Positions 56,699 to 64,000 of a DNA stretch of 64,000 bases are shown here, in pieces (position 1 is the stretch's first letter; each line of letters begins with the position of its first letter). Source of the stretch: Streblospio benedicti (lineage: Eukaryota > Annelida > Polychaeta > Spionida > Spionidae); NCBI GenBank assembly GCA_019095985.1, contig CM032662.1:41450443-41514442 (forward strand), read 5' to 3'. Position numbers and translations under genes: made by a program. The notes beneath the pieces are model-generated. The model was given only the letters and a program-made list of their open reading frames with translations. It was not told the DNA's origin and ran no database searches.

Positions 56699-57808
56699 GT
56701 GAGTTGAAAGAGACGTCTGCCGGCAACTACACATCAGCTCAACGACTTTGACTTTGTTTTGGGGCTGAAAGGTGTTTTGGTGGAGAGGTGCGGGGGATGC
56801 TTGAAAGAGAGGCTGTCACTTTGGACTTATTTTGGTGACGGCTAAAAGTTGAGAGGTATTTAAAATTGGGAGGTATTAAAAGGAACTTGGATTAAAAGTT
56901 ATGGAGGCATATCCGGGTGCTTATGCAATGGTGTGGTTTGTGGGGTTGTTTGTTTTGTTTGTTTGTTTGTTTTTTGTGTTTTTTTTGTTTTTTAGGGTGG
57001 GTGGGTATCCTACTGTCCTACTTTTCTTTTAAAGTGAATTGTTGATATAGTTTTTTATTTCACTTCTTTGTCTATGTGTGGCTTTTGCGTTAGAACATTC
57101 TCATTTTAGTTTTTCTAGTACTAGTCTTATTTGATGTCGTGTTCATCTTTTTGTGTTAGTGTTTTGTGTTGTTGTTGGGTATTGTTTGATTTTTGTTTCG
57201 TGTTAATTTTGGCTTGCATGTGTGTGGAGTCATCGTCGGTTTTACAGCTTTCCCATTCACACTGCCTTCAAAGTCCATGTTCATGGTATGGTAATAAGTA
57301 ATGAGCTCGAATAGATAAGGATGGTGTAGGGTGGGTGTTTGGTATATCTTTTCTTTAATACGTTCTTTTTTGTTTTGTTTTTTGTTTTTGTCTTTTTTGT
57401 GTGTGTTTTTGTGGATGGGTGTGCATATTTTTTATTGCCGTGTGCCTGAAGCGTCATGTTTTTATACAGAAGAGAAACCTTGAAAATATGTATTTCGTAC
57501 ACACTTTCAACCGAAGACCAAAGATGCATGCGAAAACCACCGAAAACTTTAATCTTACCTCCTTAATAGCCCATGCAGAACACTCATTGAATTCTAACTA
57601 AAATAACTACGTTGGCTAGATCCCTATGCAATGAGTGTTCTCTTGATTTGGTATCAACAATAAGGGCTCGGTAATGGTGAAGTCCAGTGGCGTAGTGTAA
57701 AGAGCAGATAGACGACCCACTTACTCCCTCTCTCACGGACTGCCAAGAGACCAAGCACTGCTAGACTTTCATACGTACAAACATATTGTTTGTAACTTTA
57801 AAACTTAC

Positions 57809-58466
57809 ATTTTTGCACTAACTGCCAGCTTTTTGGGACCGTATTTCCCGTTTAAATGGCAAATGCGCAAATGCTGTTGTATGTTCGGTGCACCCAGCAA
57901 AACTAGGGGCACATCACTTAGTTCTTTCACATATATTGCCACAGAACTGGGGCGGTTCAATGTAACTTTGGTGGGATTCCCTACACAACGAAATAGTTTG
58001 GTGAGCACTGGTAGCGCACGCGTTCTGCTGTCCGTACTCTTTTGAGAAGAGCCCAGATCTTGGTGACGAATGAAATGGACAGGCAAGGAAAGGTGAACGA
58101 TGTAAAACAAGTTACTCGCTGTATTTGAAGACTAAGAATTCAGAAAATTCATCCCTTTAGAGGGTGTTGCCGGTACAACATTCGTACGTGAAATGTATCT
58201 CCAATGGCTTGCCTCCAGGAGTCATGCACGGACCTACATTCTACAAACGCTTTAACACCTTCAGAAACCTCAAGACCGATCTGATCTCTTAAAAACCTGA
58301 ATGCTGAAGCCGATTCTGTCGTGCTAGTGTAGCTATGATCCACTTGATCTTTATTAGTAGTATTTTTCAAAGACAGGTGTATCTTATCCCCCATGTATTT
58401 CACATCTTCTACCGCACAGTAACAATTCAGGGCAGAACATTCGTGACTTTCAGACTGGAGCTCTGT
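57809..58466 (-). CDS. Candidate two-exon fragment of an unrecognised gene
   Basis: Exon 58466-58188 follows acceptor TTTTACCTGTAG/A and reads TELQSESHECSALNCYCAVE, then DVKYMGDKIHLSLKN and DQIGLEVSEGVKAFVECRS. It can splice at CAC/GTACGA in phase 0 to 58038-57809 (acceptor TCTCAAAAG/A), which reads LPVLTKLFRCVGNPTKVTLN, then SVAIYVKELSDVPLVLLGAP, and ends at a perfect donor AAAAAT/GTAAGT. Without that splice the first exon stops at 58149. Cysteine spacing loosely recalls extracellular beta-sandwich modules, but I cannot name a family. Flanking exons were not resolved. Confidence 0.4.
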
Positions 58467-59327
58467 CTACAGGTAAAAGTGACAAATTGGGGACATCATG
58501 GCCATTTGTATTTATAAAAACATGCACATTTCTATTAAAATATCAATTTTGAAATTACATGTAATGGTACACTTAAGAAAAAATGAGAGGCCACATTCAA
58601 TTGCGGGAATACGGTACTTTTTATTAAAATTAATCAGACCCCTTGCAAGAGCTTTGCTAAACATATGCAAATCTAGTCTAAATCAGGGCCTGAGATGATG
58701 CTCAACGCAAGTTACGTTGACAGACGGCAATCTGCTGGAGGACTCTCCAGCAGGGTGGGAGAAGTGAGGGGTATGTAGGCGGAGGTGTGTGTGTAATTCT
58801 CATTAAGTGAGTTGTGTGTGATTTAAGTGTTTCAAGGGTGGTTGCAAATGCAGAGCAGGGGGAGTCTTGCACTCACACACCCAGCTACTCGCCATCAATA
58901 AAGGAAAACATACTATACGCAAATGCCTGTGCAAGTGACGCGGGTGGCAAAACATTACACTTGTCATATATAGCAGAATGAAAAAGCATGCACAAACCGG
59001 CTTGCTGGGATTAAGCCCACCAAAGTGTGCCATCAGCCAGTTTTGCAAATAAACTAGGCGGGTTTTCATATAATCTGAATGGTGGAGGCGTTTCAATTTT
59101 ACAGCTGACAGATAACTCTTTTCGGCGTATTTTATGTTCTGAGTTTATCGAAGGTGTTTCCCAGATTCGTTAACCCATGAACACAACAAATTCAAAATGG
59201 CCGCCACTGAATCAGGAAAAGTCATTTCCAGAACCAATCTTTCTTAAATTACCACTTATTTTAAGCGCCATGACCAAACATCAATGTGCTGGTGATATAC
59301 TATAGATAGTTAGTTACATCTCTCTAC

Positions 59328-59514
59328 CAAATATACACTAATCCATCAAGAACTTCAAACACAACAGAACAATCACATTTTCTTTCCCTGTTTCTTTTTT
59401 CTATCAGACACACTTCAAAAGACAAGATTCCTTTGAGCTGATTGGTCACAATACGATGAATCTGGCATGCTATCAGTGACTTAGAACATCCTACCCGATC
59501 CACAATGCTGTTAC
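59328..59514 (-). CDS. Candidate exon upstream of the 57.8-58.5 kb fragment
   Basis: It reads NSIVDRVGCSKSLIACQIHR, then GILSFEVCLIEKRNRERK and DCSVVFEVLDGLVYIW, and stops at 59324 or splices at ATTTG/GTAGAG. The phase does not join the 58466 exon directly. It could belong to the same gene through a missed exon. Confidence 0.3.
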
Positions 59515-59795
59515 CTGGACTGCCAACTAGATTACTCATTAGCCATGATTTGGTTGTAATAGGAATTACCAATAAGGTTTCACAGGAAATGTTGGTGATA
59601 CACCTTTTTGGAATTTAAAGTATGATGGATTTGCAACGGTAACGAGTGGTATCACAAGATATTACTGACACAAGTGACATACCTTTGAAAGTTAAGCTGA
59701 TAAAGTATCACTTTTCGGTTTCATTTATTTTTGTTGTATATACTTAAAGCATCACGATTCACGATTAACGATCACGAGAATAGCGATTTAGAGTA

Positions 59796-59955
59796 CAGTA
59801 GAACCTTCCATTAAGACCACCTCTCTAATGAGACCATCTGACCACTTTTCATGGTCCTAAAACTTCTAAAGATACCGAAACAAACCTTTGTACAGGACCA
59901 TTTGAGACCAGCTAACGCTGGTCCCAAAGGTGGTACTAATATAGAGGTTCTACTG
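59796..59955. mobile_element. Full-length MITE, CAGTAGAACCT family, 160 bp
   Basis: Ends CAGTAGAACCTTCCATTAAG and ATAGAGGTTCTACTG with TA duplications at 59794-59795 and 59956-59957. It is inserted in the opposite orientation to the copy at 60384. Confidence 0.8.
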
Positions 59956-60383
59956 TACACGCTTTTATTATGAACTCTCAAAAGAACCGAAAGAACTCTA
60001 TGTAGGAATAAGATTTTTGCTTATGATGTTATGGTGCATGCATAATGTAGGCGTTGTTGAAGCACGCCCCACACAAATGATAAGCGGACACTGACGATAA
60101 TTAGCAAAACGGTACGCACAGCAATGGTGTTAGGTTTGCATTGTGGATTGAAGCTCCATATGAAATGAGTTTGGCTTGTAGATGAGGAATCAAAATGCTA
60201 CTGAGTTTACATCCTATCCTCCACTTCCATTCTCTCGGACTACCGCCCTCTCTGAAAACCCATCTCTTACACTCTCCACCACCCCGTAGAAGACATTCGG
60301 CCATGCCCCACGCAGATCTCATGGAATTTTATTTTTTGCCTCACACGCTACCCATACAAAAAAGCTTTACTTTTAGGACAGTA

Positions 60384-60561
60384 CAGTAGAATCTCTCTAT
60401 TAGAACCACCTTTGGGACCAGTGTTAGGTGATCTCAATAGAGAGGTGTATTCTATACAGAGGTTCATTTTGGTAGCTGTATGAGGGTTTGGGACCGCGAA
60501 AAGTGGTATTATTATAGAGGTGGTCTCGATAGAGAGGTGGTCTTAATTTGAGGTTCTACTT
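60384..60561. mobile_element. Full-length MITE, CAGTAGAACCT family, about 178 bp
   Basis: Left end CAGTAGAATCTCTCTATTAG beside TA; right end TTTGAGGTTCTACTTTG. The interior is nearly collinear with the copy at 6767. Confidence 0.75.
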
Positions 60562-61291
60562 TGAAGTTCTTTAAGGTTTTACTTTACCTAGTAGCAAGTT
60601 ACAAAAAGCAAATAACAAGTTACAAAAGGGAAATAGCCAGAGATGTGTTTATTGACTTAAAATGCTCTCTAACCCTGGCATTTAATAGAGGAGAGGCTTC
60701 AAAACACGGAAATACGGTAGATTCGATTACAACTATAATTCATGTAAAATGATTCTAACATTTTATTAATGTTTTCTGCAAAAAATCAAAGCAAAATTGC
60801 ACTTCCATTTTAGTGAGTAGTGAGTTTTAGTGAACAGAGTATTGAATATGTAAAAATATATATCTACCACCTCCGCCCCATTACACTCATAAAAATTCGT
60901 GTCACCAGAGACAAAGATATTGTGTTCAACCTAACCAGAACGGACATGTAATTTTGTTTTGAATTTCACATCTTTTAAAGCATGGCACTTAACATAGGGT
61001 AATGCGCAAATATCAGGAAATACAGAAATGTATTTTATATCTATTTATACATCTATCTGTATTTGTTAATTTATAGATTCTAAATCTATGAAGTTTCATC
61101 AATGGTTTCATCTGAATTAAATAGTTGTTGTCATATTTCACTTCATGTATAGTCTTTTCCTACCACATTAGTTTTCTAACATATGATATGTGAAATTTAA
61201 AATTTATATATTTTACAAAAGCTTTTCATCTCTTTAGAGACCTTTTCAATTTCGTATAAATTTACTATAGTAAATTTGTTGTCAAAATGCA

Positions 61292-61944
61292 TCACATTTT
61301 TAGAGCAAACACCAATGTCATCACCTTTTTCAAACTTCTTCTTTCTACCTTCAAGCTCATCCTCTCTTCTTTCTCAACAATCATTCTTTTCTTTTCATTT
61401 TCCCTTTCTTTGATCATGAATCTCTTTTTCTCTTCTTTCTCAGCAATATTCCTCTTCTTTTCGTCTTCCCTTTCTTTGATCACGAATCTATGTTTCTCTT
61501 CTTCCTCAGTAATCTTCCTCTTCTTTTCGTCTTCCCTCTCTTTGATCAACATTCTCTTTTTCTCTTCTTTCTCAGCAATCTCTCTCTTCTTTTCGTCTTC
61601 ACTCTCTTTGATCAGCAACCGCTTTTTCTCTTCTTTCTCGATGCTTAAGCTCTTCTTTTCATCTTCCTTTTGCTTGACCATCATCTCTCCACAGTTCTCA
61701 TCACTGACAGTGTGTGCCGTTACATGCTGTTCACGCGTTGTGCCCCCTTTTAGACCATACTTGCACATGCAGATCTTCCCATCTTTTTGCAACTTACTCG
61801 TTTCCTTCTTTTCTGCCTTCTGCATGAAGCGGCTAGTCTTTTTACCTTCATTTCAATGGCCATGTTCTTTCTCAGATCTACTACATTTTCCAGTCTCTTC
61901 CTCCTCTCCTCTGCTTCCACATATCTGGCGATGATCTTGGCCAT
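61292..61944 (-). CDS. Coiled-coil protein of 22-residue tandem repeats
   Basis: An ATG at 61944 opens MAKIIARYVEAEERRKRLEN ... NMAIEMKVKRL, and a second frame from 61825 (MQKAEKKETSKLQKDGKI) continues to a stop at 61292. They look like one protein broken by a single-base frame change near 61830, either real or a sequence error. A 177-residue ORF starts at 61825. Four 22-residue units such as EEKKRMLIKEREDEKK plus RKITEE (61633-61370) give strong heptad/hendecad-like charge patterning. A CMCKYG...H...H stretch (about residues 19-38) could hint at metal binding, but this is weak. No introns. Family unknown. Start-to-start, it is divergent from the gene at 62883. Confidence 0.5.
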
Positions 61945-62882
61945 GTTCTCTTCTCGTAATACAAGATATAAAGAAACAATGGGACTCAGTGACTACGCCT
62001 TTTTGTAACTCCCTGTTGTAACTCGCTCCTCTCCTTTTGTAATTTTCTAATCCTCTTTTTGTAACTTGCTACTCGTCAAAAAGAAATCTTCCATACACAC
62101 AGACTCTTACGCCTTGTTATATGAAAGCTTCGTCTCCAAGTGAGAAGACCGATTGATTGGAGGCGCTATGAATGATACCAAAGACACGGGCAGATCAGCG
62201 ATTTCTTGGAAAGTGAGAGTCCAAACAAGAACGGAATGCACACACCCTGCAATGACATGAATGGCGCTCATCCATGCCATGGTTAAACTTATTTTGTAGA
62301 TTACTAGAATTCGGGTTGCATGCTGGTGAAATCCAATACCCTAGTAGATTGCCATTGAAGTAAAGTGAGTGTATGGGACCATGAAGTGGAATACATTGAG
62401 GACGTCATAAGCTAAAATGTATAAGTTATTATTGTGTAGAAACATCCTAAGAAGTAATGAATTATTCATCTTCTTACTTTGATTCAAAGGTGCGTGGTAT
62501 ACAATATGCAGATTGCATTGCCAGAAGTAGGTAGACGCTTCCTAGTTGTTAAATACTTGGCGTATATAATTGGCATAGTGTAAAGGCAGAAGCCTGTTTT
62601 CTGTGAAGATGACGTAACCAATTATTCATAGCCAACAAACTTGTATATAAAACATACGTTTATTATCATGCATATTCGAACAAAGGATAGAGTCATTATT
62701 ACTTGTGGTTTACATCATAACACATCTATTCCATGGACTTCCACTTCAATAAATAGAAGATTTTGTAATCTTGAACAAAAGAGTTTATAGTTTATGGATT
62801 GGTTATGTAGATGTATCCCTATAGCATATGGAGTATAGCATCCATCTGTGAGGAGGTTTAGGAATACCCATTTGTTACCAAG
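61945..62882. other. Divergent promoter spacer
   Basis: It lies between two divergently read frames. A TATATAAA at 62644-62651 is a plausible TATA box for the plus-strand gene starting at 62883. Otherwise AT-rich with no exon seen. Confidence 0.4.
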
Positions 62883-64000
62883 ATGTCTTTGAACAGAAAC
62901 AATTCACTTTTTGTAGCAAGGATACTACTATTTGTTATACTGCTGAACATAGTGGGGAGAACTGTCACCACCACCCCGACTACACGTATAGCACTCTTGA
63001 GAAACATCAAGGTTGATACTGAAGAACACGAGAATACCTTCACAGTTGATCAGAATACATTCAATGTTGATACTCAAGACCATAAGAATGCCTTCAAAGT
63101 TGATACTGAATACCATAAGAATACCCTCAAAGTTGACGCTCAAGGCCATGAGAAAACCCTCAAAGTTGATGCTGAAGACCAAGAGAATACATTTAGGTTT
63201 GATATTGAAGACCACAAAAATGCCTATGAAATGGCAGAAGCATATAATCATTGTTACCAGGTTTTCACCGATCACTATTTTGGTGCCTCCTTCCATGAGC
63301 TGTGTCTCATCCGAGAGAAACTTAATCTATGTACAAAGAAGGTGAAGGTTGTGTATCCAACAGTAGAAGAAATAGTTGTAAAGGGTGCTGGTGGATTGTA
63401 CGAATTCGTAGCTAAGTTCTGGTGCACTCATAAGCCGTATCAAGGGATACCAATAGCCGCTCTGTGGTATAAGTACAACCACTGTCCCAATGTGCATTCG
63501 TGGTTCATGGTACTGCCTGAAGATTACTCCGCCACTGTAAGGATGGCGTATACACGGGCAAGGTTTGCAGCTCATGCCTTAAAAAGCATCACTTTGCCTT
63601 GGTTTACCCAGTGGCGGCCTCAGCAAAAATACACAGACCCCACGAATGCAATTTATCAGGCTCTCAGCAGTACTGAATGCGCTATTCATCACTACCACGA
63701 GTACAACGCCCAGATAGTGGATAGATACTGCTTTATAGGCGATGTTGATAGGGACCTTACTGAGAAACTGTCGCATTATTCTCAGATAAATCTTGATGGC
63801 TTGTATGGCTGGAACTCCAGCTTATGTTATCCTAATCCAGCCGACCCCATACAGAAGCTTCTCAACGTATGCAACCTCAGAGATTCATTCAAGTCACACG
63901 TGAACTCTTCCCTGGGTCAGTGTCACGCGAGCAATGTGGCTGTTAGGGGCGCCACTTGCCTCATCATGTTCTACACCCAAGTGGTACCCTACTCTGACCG
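62883..64000 (+). CDS. Secreted protein with 11-residue repeats, open at the window end
   Basis: One uninterrupted frame of 372 codons runs from ATG 62883 to the window edge. It starts MSLNRNNSLFVARILLFVIL (signal peptide). Residues 42-114 are seven units of an 11-residue repeat such as FKVDTEYHKNT and LKVDAEDQENT (one unit shortened). A cysteine-rich region follows (NHCYQVF, HELCLIRE, NLCTKK, FWCTH, NHCPNV, TECAIHHYHEY), rich in aromatics and free of further membrane helices. The length without an intron is unlike the other genes here. No family was recognised. An extracellular, disulfide-bonded protein is the simplest reading. The 3' end lies beyond this window. Confidence 0.7.
   Translation, partial: MSLNRNNSLFVARILLFVILLNIVGRTVTTTPTTRIALLRNIKVDTEEHENTFTVDQNTFNVDTQDHKNAFKVDTEYHKNTLKVDAQGHEKTLKVDAEDQENTFRFDIEDHKNAYEMAEAYNHCYQVFTDHYFGASFHELCLIREKLNLCTKKVKVVYPTVEEIVVKGAGGLYEFVAKFWCTHKPYQGIPIAALWYKYNHCPNVHSWFMVLPEDYSATVRMAYTRARFAAHALKSITLPWFTQWRPQQKYTDPTNAIYQALSSTECAIHHYHEYNAQIVDRYCFIGDVDRDLTEKLSHYSQINLDGLYGWNSSLCYPNPADPIQKLLNVCNLRDSFKSHVNSSLGQCHASNVAVRGATCLIMFYTQVVPYSD

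Larger units (their letters stand above)
59515..61291. other. Spacer with two full MITEs
   Basis: Apart from the MITEs at 59796 and 60384 I see no supported gene. The short open frames near 60.1-60.4 kb lie on opposite strands of the same stretch and have no splice or family support. Confidence 0.55.

Noticed and set aside
61287-61934. Phe/Ser-rich plus-strand frame of 215 codons
   Set aside because: Antisense shadow of the 22-residue repeat gene; the repeat unit makes both strands open.

Overview
This is eukaryotic nuclear DNA from an animal. Coding sequence is split into short exons with GT-AG introns. Compact genes lie in AT-rich, MITE-laden non-coding DNA, and there is a 100-N scaffold gap at 15171-15270. 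The gene style (animal-type eIF4A, ankyrin protein, secreted and membrane proteins, Penelope-like debris, a tRNA-type SINE, many short inverted-repeat elements) fits an invertebrate bilaterian, probably marine. I cannot name the species or phylum from sequence alone.

Layout, left to right. (1) 0.3-3.6 kb, minus: ankyrin-repeat protein with about 14 repeats, with a Penelope-like foldback in one intron. (2) 8.4-11.1 kb, minus: five-exon type I membrane protein of 324 aa with an 11-tyrosine cytoplasmic tail. (3) 12.6-16.4 kb, minus: partial coiled-coil-like gene, with the assembly gap among its presumed upstream exons. (4) 16.8-22.1 kb, minus: seven-exon gene for a 250-aa protein with an RRM-like fold and a Lys/Asp-Glu tail. 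(5) 24.7-24.9 kb, minus: isolated GC-rich candidate exon. (6) 28.0-32.8 kb, minus: six-exon secreted protein of 636 aa with many basic cleavage sites. (7) 33.9-40 kb, minus: scattered orphan exon candidates. (8) 40.8-45.1 kb, plus: complete six-exon eIF4A-like DEAD-box helicase with two unusual motif changes. (9) 45.1-56.5 kb: gene-poor, with repeats and a LINE remnant. (10) 56.5-59.5 kb: weak exon candidates on both strands. (11) 61.3-61.9 kb, minus: 22-residue-repeat coiled-coil ORF. (12) 62.9 kb to the window end, plus: an open secreted-protein frame with an 11-residue repeat that runs off the edge.

For genes 2, 4, 6 and 8 all exon phases close without a gap, so these models are the firmest. 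Gene order shows no operon or obvious shared pathway. A TA-flanked MITE family recurs about 15 times and touches most introns and spacers. The least explained items are the tyrosine-tail receptor-like protein, the prohormone-like secreted protein and the 11-residue-repeat pair at the right edge.
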